DNA of 21,224 nucleotides from a virus. The notes beneath the pieces were generated by a model. That model saw only the letters and a program-made list of their open reading frames with translations. It did no database searches and was not told the DNA's origin. The DNA is taken from IMG/VR virus record IMGVR_UViG_3300006923_000155, positions 1-21,224 of that record; one strand, 5' to 3'. The position numbers were made by a program, and so were the translations under genes. Within the stretch, counting starts at the first letter, position 1. Each line of letters opens with the position of its first letter. This document shows, one piece after another, positions 15,062-21,224 of this stretch.

Positions 15062-15218
15062 AAAGGAACCTCCATTGCGATTATTCGCTCCTTAAAATAA
15101 ATATGAAATCAAAACGATTATTCGGTTTATAAAAAAGAAAAAAGTGAAACTATTTATAATACGCTTTAGCGAATGTATCACAAATGTGCGACATTGTTGA
15201 AAAAAGTTTTTAATTTTT
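15062..15218. promoter_or_regulatory. Divergent control region between serine protease and PIN-PhoH genes
   Basis: 157 non-coding bases separate two divergent genes. On the plus strand TATAAT (15155-15160) is a possible -10 for the PhoH gene, without a recognisable -35. On the minus strand TATAAATA (15158-15151) is a possible T4-type late box for the protease. A direct repeat lies at 15078-15087 and 15115-15124. An imperfect inverted repeat (ATGT-GCG-ACAT core) lies near 15182-15195. Which of these is used is not clear. Confidence 0.45.
15078..15124. repeat. Direct repeat CGATTATTCG, two copies 37 bases apart
   Basis: Identical ten-base copies lie at 15078-15087 and 15115-15124, both upstream of the minus-strand protease gene. 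The position fits an operator pair for a regulator of the divergent genes. The copies are short, so chance cannot be excluded. Confidence 0.45.
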
Positions 15219-16532
15219 ATGACAAAAAAAATATACGTTCTCGATACCAGTGTTTACCTTACAGACTCTGATTCTCTTCGCGCCTATGAGAATAATGATA
15301 TTGTAATTCCTTTAAAAGTTTTAGAAGAAATCGACAATAACAAAAAACGGCAAGACAGCGTTGGAATAAACGCAAGAGAGATTATAAGAAATCTTGATTC
15401 TCTTCGAGAACAGGGAAGTCTCTATAAAGGGGTTCGTATTGAGAAAGGAAAGGGCCTTCTTTCTGTAAAACTGTGCAAGAATGAAAATCTGCCCCCCGGA
15501 TTGGATATTTCTGTACCAGATAATGAAATCATCGCTGTTGCTCTAAATCAAAAAGAAGAATTTCCAAAGAAAAAAGTGGTTGTTGTTACTCGTGATATAA
15601 ATATGCGCGTAAAATGCGATGCTCTTGGCCTCATTACAGAAGATTATCAAACAAATCAAGCAGTTAAAGATACAAGTCTTTTGTACACAGGACTCACGAC
15701 CCATTTGTTTGATGAAGTCGTCGTTGACAGATTTTACAATGACGAAGAGATTTTCATCGACAAAGAAGAATTAGAATTAATGCCCAATCAATTCATTATG
15801 CTGGTTTCGAATCAAAACGAGAAGAAAACTGGCCTTGCGCGTTTCATCAATTATAATACGCCTCTTAAGAGGTTAAACGGCGCCCATAAGAAAGGTGTCT
15901 GGAGGGTGAAACCCCGAAACAAAGAACAAGTATTTGCGCTTGAATTATTAAAAGATAAAAATGTTCCTATTATTACTCTCGTCGGCTCCGCAGGAACGGG
16001 AAAAACTCTTTTAGCGGTTGCCACCGGACTTCAACATGTAATGGAAGATTCAATTTACAAACGTCTAGTCATTTCAAGGCCAATTCAGCCAATGGGCAGA
16101 GATATTGGATTTTTGCCGGGAACAATGGAGGAGAAAATGTCTCCTTGGGTGGCCCCTATTCAAGATAATCTAAGATTTTTAATGGGGAACGATAGGGAAA
16201 CTTTAGATATGTATATTGAAAATGGAATGATAGAAATCGAAGCCTTGACCTATATAAGAGGAAGGTCGATTTCTGATGCTTTTATTATTATCGATGAAGC
16301 ACAGAATTTAACCGCTCATGAATTGAAGACTATTCTTACGAGGGTGGGAGAAAATACAAAAATCATTCTAACGGGTGACATCGAACAAATCGATAACGTT
16401 TATATCAATGAGACTTCAAATGGCTTAACTCACGCAGTTGAAAAATTTAAAACTCTTGATATTTCGGGACACGTCACGCTTGTAAAAGGAGAGAGATCTT
16501 CTGTTGCAACAATCGCAGCAAAAATTCTTTAA
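15219..16532 (+). CDS. PIN-domain PhoH-family ATPase
   Basis: A 437-residue protein. Residues 1-150 are a PIN RNase domain with acidic residues D9 (VLDTSVY), E37, D101 (PDNEII) and D126 (TRDINMR). Residues about 230-437 are the PhoH ATPase: Walker A GSAGTGKT (256-263), ISRPIQPMGRDIGFLPG, Walker B IIIDEAQN (356-363) and sensor ILTGDIEQID. The same PIN-PhoH order occurs in bacterial PhoH2/YlaK-type proteins, which are linked to RNA unwinding and cleavage. PhoH genes are frequent in marine phages, with an uncertain role in infection. No Shine-Dalgarno site is visible before ATG 15219. The 45-base gap downstream is AT-rich without a clear terminator. Confidence 0.9.
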   Translation: MTKKIYVLDTSVYLTDSDSLRAYENNDIVIPLKVLEEIDNNKKRQDSVGINAREIIRNLDSLREQGSLYKGVRIEKGKGLLSVKLCKNENLPPGLDISVPDNEIIAVALNQKEEFPKKKVVVVTRDINMRVKCDALGLITEDYQTNQAVKDTSLLYTGLTTHLFDEVVVDRFYNDEEIFIDKEELELMPNQFIMLVSNQNEKKTGLARFINYNTPLKRLNGAHKKGVWRVKPRNKEQVFALELLKDKNVPIITLVGSAGTGKTLLAVATGLQHVMEDSIYKRLVISRPIQPMGRDIGFLPGTMEEKMSPWVAPIQDNLRFLMGNDRETLDMYIENGMIEIEALTYIRGRSISDAFIIIDEAQNLTAHELKTILTRVGENTKIILTGDIEQIDNVYINETSNGLTHAVEKFKTLDISGHVTLVKGERSSVATIAAKIL

Positions 16533-16560
16533 TTTTTAATAAAAAAATATTATTATTTAC

Positions 16561-16589
16561 TTGACATGGAGGAAAAGATGAAATATAAT
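16561..16589 (+). promoter_or_regulatory. Full-consensus sigma70 promoter across a start codon
   Basis: TTGACA (16561-16566) and TATAAT (16584-16589) are separated by exactly 17 bases, a 12 of 12 consensus match with optimal spacing. The ribosome site GGAGG (16568-16572) and start ATG (16578) of the 82-aa gene lie inside the promoter. Transcription would begin near 16596, inside that gene, so this promoter would serve the genes downstream from 16834. Confidence 0.55.
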
Positions 16590-16826
16590 GTAGATGAGAG
16601 TCCAGAGCTTTTAAAGAAAGTGGAAAAAGAAACACCAGTAAAATCTTGGCTTGTTGAATATGTCGGCAAGCAATTAGATCCAAAGAATGACGAAGTGAAC
16701 GTAGAAATGATTATTGAGGTCATGGCTTCGGAATTCCCTGAGTTTCTGCTCCCAATCGCTGAAGAAAACTTTATTAGGGGATATCAGCAAGCAATGGCAG
16801 ACATTAAAACAGCAAGAACAGCCTAA
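16578..16826 (+). CDS. Small 82-aa conserved-looking phage protein
   Basis: ATG 16578 is preferred over the in-frame ATG at 16566, because GGAGG (16568-16572) sits five bases before it. The protein (MKYNVDESPELLKKVEKE, later VEMIIEVMASEFPEFLLPIA and ENFIRGYQQAM) is helical and acidic. It resembles, from memory, small proteins of marine T4-like phages without assigned function. The open frame of the next gene overlaps its 3' part, but the likely start of that gene is after this stop. Confidence 0.75.
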   Translation: MKYNVDESPELLKKVEKETPVKSWLVEYVGKQLDPKNDEVNVEMIIEVMASEFPEFLLPIAEENFIRGYQQAMADIKTARTA

Positions 16827-16833
16827 AACAATT

Positions 16834-17517
16834 TTGGAAGAATATATAAAAAATTCATCGATTAAACTCTTCGAACGAGTTTATCGTCTTCACGGTCATC
16901 AGGTTTATATGGTAAAACCGTTCACGAATGATATAAATTTTGCTTCTGCTTTATCAAAGATCGAAGAAGTCGTCCCTGAACACCTTATGAATAATTTTGA
17001 GATGATCTATGTTGCAAACTTTGACAATTTGAAAGAAAAGGGGCAAGATTTTAATGCGCTTTTCAAAGACGGCGCAATTTACATTTCAAATGACCAAGAC
17101 AATGCAGAAGATCTTATAGATGACATTGTTCATGAGATTGCCCACTCGATAGAAAGCAATGAACAATTAAATGATATTATCTATGGAGATAATGCTTTGG
17201 AATCTGAATTTTTAGCGAAGAGACAGTCTTTATATCATTTGATTGACAAACCAACAACAAATATGTTATACTATACAAATCCTGATTATGATAAGAGCTT
17301 TGACAAGCATCTTCATCAAGATTTAGGCTATGACTATTTAAGAACAGCGGCGTCTGGACTATTTTATTCTCCTTATGCCATTACTTCTCTTAAAGAATAC
17401 TGGGCAAACGGATTTGAAAACTATTTGTTGGGCGATCCTTTTAAATTACGAGATTTGAGTCCTGTTCTTTTCGATAAGGTTTCAAAAATTTTAGACACTG
17501 GAAAGGAATATAAATAA
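16834..17517 (+). CDS. HExxH metallopeptidase-like phage protein
   Basis: The frame is open from 16714, but upstream codons lie over the 82-aa gene. The best start is TTG at 16834 (or ATT at 16831), giving MEEYIKNSSIKLFERVYRLHG and 227 residues. No ATG and no good Shine-Dalgarno site are present, so the start is uncertain. The core motif is DDIVHEIAHSIES with H100, E101 and H104. A conserved acidic stretch (DQDNAEDLIDDI) precedes it and an ESEFLAKR segment follows that could supply the third zinc ligand. This is the third HExxH protein in the window, and its substrate is unknown. From memory, similar proteins occur in uncultured marine T4-like phages. Confidence 0.75.
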   Translation: MEEYIKNSSIKLFERVYRLHGHQVYMVKPFTNDINFASALSKIEEVVPEHLMNNFEMIYVANFDNLKEKGQDFNALFKDGAIYISNDQDNAEDLIDDIVHEIAHSIESNEQLNDIIYGDNALESEFLAKRQSLYHLIDKPTTNMLYYTNPDYDKSFDKHLHQDLGYDYLRTAASGLFYSPYAITSLKEYWANGFENYLLGDPFKLRDLSPVLFDKVSKILDTGKEYK

Positions 17518-17518
17518 A

Positions 17519-17845
17519 ATGAAAATTGATTTTTTTGGAGATCACAAGGTAAAAATTACACTTGAACTTCAAGCTCAATATAAATGCAAACTTGAGCATA
17601 GAAAGGTTATTGGAAATGCCGTCATCATGGAAGAGTTTAATAAAATCCACCCTGATAAAAAAATTAGTAAGGTGATCTCGGGATGTAAAATCAATAATTT
17701 TTCAAAAACAGAAGTTGTTTCTGGAGAATGGGTTTTTGAGCTTGAAAAGCCCCCCGCTCCAAAAAAGAAAACACAAACTTACAAAAAGAAAGTACAAACT
17801 TTCAAAAAACAAAGCAGCAAAAAGAAAAACCCCTCTTTAAAGTAA
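17519..17845 (+). CDS. Unknown 108-aa protein with basic tail
   Basis: ATG 17519, with AAAGGA at 17502-17507 eleven bases upstream. Residues 1-78 look folded (MKIDFFGDHKVKITLELQAQ start). Residues 79-108 are a Lys/Pro/Gln tail with a short repeat: KKTQTYKKK then VQTFKKQ. The tail suggests nucleic acid or membrane contact. No family is recognised. It lies two bases after the metallopeptidase gene and one base before the nuclease gene, in the same operon. Confidence 0.7.
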   Translation: MKIDFFGDHKVKITLELQAQYKCKLEHRKVIGNAVIMEEFNKIHPDKKISKVISGCKINNFSKTEVVSGEWVFELEKPPAPKKKTQTYKKKVQTFKKQSSKKKNPSLK

Positions 17846-17846
17846 A

Positions 17847-18629
17847 ATGGCACACATTTCATATTCAGAGCTTAAAGAATGGGCTAATTGCCCATGGAAG
17901 CATAAATTAAATTATATTGAACGAATAAATCCGTTTGCTGGAAACGAACATACGGCTTTTGGTACATCTATGCATACAGTTTGTGAAAATATTGTTCAAG
18001 AGAAAGATGTTGATTTCAAAAAATTGTTTCAAGAAGAATTCCTTAATAATCTCCAAAAACTCAAAGAAGCAAACTCAAATTATGATTTCCAACAAAAATT
18101 AATCACAGAGATGAGAGAACAAGGTGAAAAGCTGGTTAAATATGTGTTACCGGCACTAAAACAGTATTTTGGTGCCTTTGAGCTTGTTTCTATCGAAGAA
18201 AAGCTGTTTGAACCAATCGTTGACGCTGATTACGACTTTAAAGGCTTCATTGACCTTGTGGTTAAAACAAAAGATGGAATTCATCACGTTATTGACTGGA
18301 AAACTTGTTCTTGGGGTTGGGACACCAGAAGAAAGACAGATAAAATAACAACTTACCAATTAACTCTTTATAAATATTTTTGGTGTCAAAAGCACAATGT
18401 CGATTTAAAAGATACCCAAACACATTTTGCTTTATTGAAAAGAACAGCGAAAAAAAATCAAGTAGAATTCTTTAAAGTCACAACAGGTGCTAAAAAAATT
18501 GAAAATGCACTTAAATTATTAAATAAAGCAGTGTACAATATTAAAAAACAAAGACATATTAAAAATCGACTTTCTTGTCATGGCAAATATGGTCTTTGCG
18601 AATTCTACAAAACAAAACATTGTAAATGA
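17847..18629 (+). CDS. PD-(D/E)XK nuclease, Cas4/RecB-like, with Fe-S cysteines
   Basis: A 260-residue protein. The N-terminus ISYSELKEWANCPWKHKLNY is the classic PDDEXK_1 opening. GTSMH (39-43), GFIDLVV (D136), VIDWKT (D150, K152) and YQLTLY (Q171, Y175) are the nuclease motifs in order. Four cysteines, C15 near the N-terminus and C244, C251 and C259 at the C-terminus, fit the Fe-S cluster arrangement of Cas4 and AddB-type nucleases. It probably acts as a DNA exonuclease or end-processing enzyme in phage recombination or repair. There is no CRISPR array or other cas gene in the window, so a Cas4 role in adaptation is not supported. Confidence 0.85.
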   Translation: MAHISYSELKEWANCPWKHKLNYIERINPFAGNEHTAFGTSMHTVCENIVQEKDVDFKKLFQEEFLNNLQKLKEANSNYDFQQKLITEMREQGEKLVKYVLPALKQYFGAFELVSIEEKLFEPIVDADYDFKGFIDLVVKTKDGIHHVIDWKTCSWGWDTRRKTDKITTYQLTLYKYFWCQKHNVDLKDTQTHFALLKRTAKKNQVEFFKVTTGAKKIENALKLLNKAVYNIKKQRHIKNRLSCHGKYGLCEFYKTKHCK

Positions 18630-18636
18630 GGTACAA

Positions 18637-19902
18637 GTGAACGAAAAAATTAAGGTTTTCACTCTTGGCGATATGCCACTAAGTCCTTCCGGCGTCGGAA
18701 CTCAATCAAAATATATCTTCGAAGCGCTCTTGAATTCTGGTAAATTCAAGGTAATCAGTTTCGGAGGGGCAATTAAACACCAAGAGTATAAGCCCTTGAA
18801 AACAGAAGAATATGGAGATGATTGGATTATTTTTCCTGTAGACGGCTATGGAAGTCCAGATATGGTCCGTTCCGTTTTCCGTCAAGAAAAACCAGATATC
18901 CTTTGGTTTATGACAGATCCAAGATTTTGGGGCTGGTTATGGGAAATGGAGAATGAAATTAGGCCTTTAGCTCCTATGGTCTATTATCACGTTTGGGATA
19001 ATTATCCATACCCTACCTACAATAAGGTTTTTTATGAATCAAATGATAGAATTGCAGCTATTTCAAAAGTTACGGATGACATTGTAAAAACGGTTGCTCC
19101 AGATATATCTTCCGAATATATCCCTCATGCAGTAAGTTCTGAGATTTTTAAACCCCTCGGAAAAGAAAACGCTGATGATTTTAAGAAACAAAGCTTTGGT
19201 GATTTTTATGACCCAGAGAAATTTGTTTTCTTCTGGAATAATCGAAACGCTCGAAGAAAACAAAGCGGAACTTTGATTTTTTGGTTTAAAAAGTTTCTGG
19301 AGGAAGTTGGCGACGACAAAGCAATGCTTGTTATGCACACTGAAGTAAAAGATCCCCATGGTCAAGATTTACAAATGATTGCCGAAGAGCTTGGACTCAA
19401 CAATGGACAAGTTCTTTTCTCTCAAAAGAAAGTTGCTCCTAACGATTTGGCAAGAATGTACAACGCTGCAGATTGCACGATAAATATTTCTGATGCTGAA
19501 GGCTTCGGCCTTGCAACTCTCGAATCTCTTGCCTGCGAGACTCCAATTATCGTTACAATGACTGGTGGTCTTCAGGAACAAGTTACAGATGGTGAAAATT
19601 GGTTTGGTATAGGTCTCGAACCCGCCTCAAAAACTGTTATCGGATCTCAAGACATTCCTTGGATTCAAGAAGATCGTTTAAATGAAAGGGATTTCGTTGA
19701 AGCACTCAAAAAGATGTATAATTTCTCTAGCAAAGAACGTCAAGCTCTTGGAGAAAAAGGTCGCGAGCATGTTATGAAAAATTATAATTTTGACGACTTT
19801 AATCAAAAATGGGTTGATTATATGTTACAGATTCACGAAGAAGAAGGATCTTGGGAAACAAGAAAACAAATTCAACGCTGGATTCTGGAGGAACTCAAAT
19901 GA
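18637..19902 (+). CDS. GT4-type glycosyltransferase (first of a cluster)
   Basis: GTG 18637 is chosen as start: GAGG (18628-18631) lies five bases upstream and it follows the nuclease stop. The frame is open further upstream, but that overlaps the nuclease. The product is 421 residues. VFTLGDMPLSPSGVGTQSKY is the GT-B N-terminal loop, with a Gly-rich donor/acceptor turn. NNRNARRKQSG supplies the phosphate-binding Arg/Lys. EGFGLATLE (E288 to E296) is the EX7E motif of retaining GT4 enzymes. It transfers a sugar from a nucleotide sugar to an unknown acceptor (virion protein, DNA base or host glycan). Confidence 0.85.
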   Translation: MNEKIKVFTLGDMPLSPSGVGTQSKYIFEALLNSGKFKVISFGGAIKHQEYKPLKTEEYGDDWIIFPVDGYGSPDMVRSVFRQEKPDILWFMTDPRFWGWLWEMENEIRPLAPMVYYHVWDNYPYPTYNKVFYESNDRIAAISKVTDDIVKTVAPDISSEYIPHAVSSEIFKPLGKENADDFKKQSFGDFYDPEKFVFFWNNRNARRKQSGTLIFWFKKFLEEVGDDKAMLVMHTEVKDPHGQDLQMIAEELGLNNGQVLFSQKKVAPNDLARMYNAADCTINISDAEGFGLATLESLACETPIIVTMTGGLQEQVTDGENWFGIGLEPASKTVIGSQDIPWIQEDRLNERDFVEALKKMYNFSSKERQALGEKGREHVMKNYNFDDFNQKWVDYMLQIHEEEGSWETRKQIQRWILEELK

Positions 19903-21164
19903 ATAAAAAAGTTATCGTCCGCGCACCCGTTTTAACAAGAACTGGCTATGGAGAACATGCAAGATTTGTTTTAAGATGTCTCAGAGAGATTGAAGATAAA
20001 ATTGATATTTATATATTGCCACTTCCTTGGGGACAATCGAATTGGATTTGGGAAGATGATGAAGAAAGGCAATGGCTTGATGAGAATATTAAAAAAACTG
20101 CTTTATATCAACAACAAGGCGGCCAATTTGATATTAGCGTTCAAGTGACAATTCCCAATGAGTGGGAAAGAATGGCTCCGGTGAATATTGGCGTTACTGC
20201 TGGCATTGAAACTACAAAAGTGGCACCGCAATGGCTTGGAAAAGGAAATGAGATGGATAAAATTATAACCATTTCAGAACATTCAAAGCAGACATTTCTC
20301 AATACTGTATATGAAGGAACCGATCAAAGAACTGGTGAAAAAGGATTTCTCAAGTGTAAAAAAGAAGTCGATGTGGTACATTATCCCGTAAAAACATTTG
20401 AAGAGGTATCGTTAGATCTGAATACCTCTACAAAATTTAATTTTTTAACTGTGGCTCAATTTGGCCCCAGAAAAAATCTAGCAAACACAATAAAATGGTT
20501 TGTTGAAGAATTTTTTGATAATCCAGACGTAGGCTTGATTGTAAAAACTTTTCAAAAAGGTGGCTCAAAAATTGATCGAAAAAGAGTCCGGACGCAACTT
20601 GAATCTCTTTTGCAAAGCTACGATAACAGACAATGTAAGGTTTATTTTTTACATGGAGATTTTACCGATCAAGAAATGCACTCTCTTTATAAAGCAAAAG
20701 GGATTAAAGCACTTATTTCTCTTTCTCATGGAGAGGGTTTTGGCCTTCCATTGTTTGAAGCCGCTTATTCAGGTTTGCCCGTAATTGCCCCGGCTTGGAG
20801 TGGTCATGTAGATTTCCTTTACAAACCAACAAAAGACAAAAAGAAGCGCACTAAAATGAAAGCTCATTTTGCAAAAGTTGATTATGATTTGCATCAAGTT
20901 CAAAAGGAAGCGCATTGGGAAGGAGTAGTTCAACCGGATTCTATGTGGTGCTTCCCACAACAGGGTTCATATAAAATGAAACTTCGTGAGGTTCTCAAGG
21001 AACATGGCCGGTTTAAGAAACAAGCCAAACAGCTCCAAGAATATATTTTAAAAGAGTTTACTTTCGAAAATCAATCTAAAAAGTTTATAGAAGCAGCTAT
21101 TCCTCTTGAGGAATATGATATGGAGCAATGGCTCGATGATTTTGATGTAGAGGAATATGCTTAG
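19899..21164 (+). CDS. GT4-type glycosyltransferase (second)
   Basis: ATG 19899 is supported by GGAGG (19887-19891) and overlaps the previous stop (ATGA); an earlier in-frame start at 19851 lies deep in the upstream gene. The product is 421 residues, the same length as its neighbour but clearly diverged. APVLTRTGYGEHARF is the N-terminal GT-B loop, VAQFGPRKN the donor site and HGEGFGLPLFE (E279 to E287) the EX7E motif. Probably works in the same glycan or modification pathway as the adjacent enzymes. The acceptor is unknown. Confidence 0.85.
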   Translation: MNKKVIVRAPVLTRTGYGEHARFVLRCLREIEDKIDIYILPLPWGQSNWIWEDDEERQWLDENIKKTALYQQQGGQFDISVQVTIPNEWERMAPVNIGVTAGIETTKVAPQWLGKGNEMDKIITISEHSKQTFLNTVYEGTDQRTGEKGFLKCKKEVDVVHYPVKTFEEVSLDLNTSTKFNFLTVAQFGPRKNLANTIKWFVEEFFDNPDVGLIVKTFQKGGSKIDRKRVRTQLESLLQSYDNRQCKVYFLHGDFTDQEMHSLYKAKGIKALISLSHGEGFGLPLFEAAYSGLPVIAPAWSGHVDFLYKPTKDKKKRTKMKAHFAKVDYDLHQVQKEAHWEGVVQPDSMWCFPQQGSYKMKLREVLKEHGRFKKQAKQLQEYILKEFTFENQSKKFIEAAIPLEEYDMEQWLDDFDVEEYA

Positions 21165-21224
21165 TGAACTTTGTTTTTTCGGCGGACTTCTTTGCTTCCG
21201 AAATCAATGGCGGCGGCGAGTTAA
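21164..21224 (+). CDS. 5' end of a third glycosyltransferase-like gene
   Basis: GTG at 21164 overlaps the previous stop TAG by one base and opens a frame to the end of the window: MNFVFSADFFASEINGGGEL. The F-x-S-D-F-F...NGGGE pattern is a typical GT-B N-terminus with its glycine loop. Only 20 residues are present, so the family call is tentative. Confidence 0.6.
   Translation, partial: MNFVFSADFFASEINGGGEL

Noticed and set aside
18156-18359. Minus-strand small open frames across the right half (also near 19063 and 19369)
   Set aside because: They are shadows of strongly supported plus-strand enzymes, with no ribosome sites or recognisable motifs.
17847-18629. Cas4 as part of a CRISPR adaptation module
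   Set aside because: No cas1, cas2 or repeat array is seen, and similar nucleases are common phage recombination enzymes.

Overview
The window reads as part of the genome of an uncultured, AT-rich, T4-like (myovirus-type) phage. The genes are tightly packed, many share ATGA/GTGA start-stop overlaps, and all but one lie on the plus strand. Several products resemble proteins of marine T4-like phages: a PIN-PhoH ATPase, small HExxH metallopeptidases, an HxGH nucleotidylyltransferase, a coiled-coil core-like protein and tandem GT4 glycosyltransferases. No capsid, terminase or tail gene can be named in the window, so this assignment is an inference. A lipoprotein carrying eight MopE-type CNGxDDDCDGxIDEG repeats plus a VWA domain is typical of Myxococcota/Desulfobacterota/Bdellovibrionota-like bacteria and hints at such a host.

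Layout. 1-2001: end of an unknown gene, then two proteins that start with the same helix, (L/I)LENW(R/K)(R/K)(Y/F). This is proposed here as a capsid-targeting signal. 2008-4644: a moron-like insert with its own promoter, encoding the MopE/VWA lipoprotein and a small DUF5658-like membrane protein. 4681-11069: a run of five features in four genes: a HExxH protein with a possible internal start, a coiled-coil protein, a 1508-residue protein, and an acidic scaffold-like protein. The 1508-residue protein joins a pol-beta-like nucleotidyltransferase, an RNA-ligase-like domain, an HxGH (NMNAT-like) domain and a HExxH metallopeptidase domain. 11116-12405: a Fis-like HTH protein whose 3' end overlaps a complete tmRNA gene (tag AANNNVEIDYALAA), followed by a secreted lysozyme-like transglycosylase. 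12470-14308: two small unknown genes, an archaeal-type (type II) glyceraldehyde-3-phosphate dehydrogenase and an unknown. 14255-15061 (minus): a trypsin-like serine protease lipoprotein, the only minus-strand gene. 15219-21224: PIN-PhoH, an 82-residue phage protein with a consensus sigma70 promoter across its start codon, a third HExxH protein, an unknown basic protein, a Cas4/RecB-like nuclease with a four-cysteine Fe-S signature, two 421-residue GT4 glycosyltransferases and the start of a third.

How it may fit together (inference). The first half looks like a head-assembly region in which enzymes may be packaged and injected. The tmRNA and GAPDH would support translation quality control and carbon/NAD metabolism during infection. 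The lipoproteins would alter the host envelope, and the glycosyltransferases would decorate virion, DNA or host surface. The most unusual objects are the four-domain protein, the tmRNA that overlaps a coding gene, the phage-borne type II GAPDH and the MopE/VWA lipoprotein.
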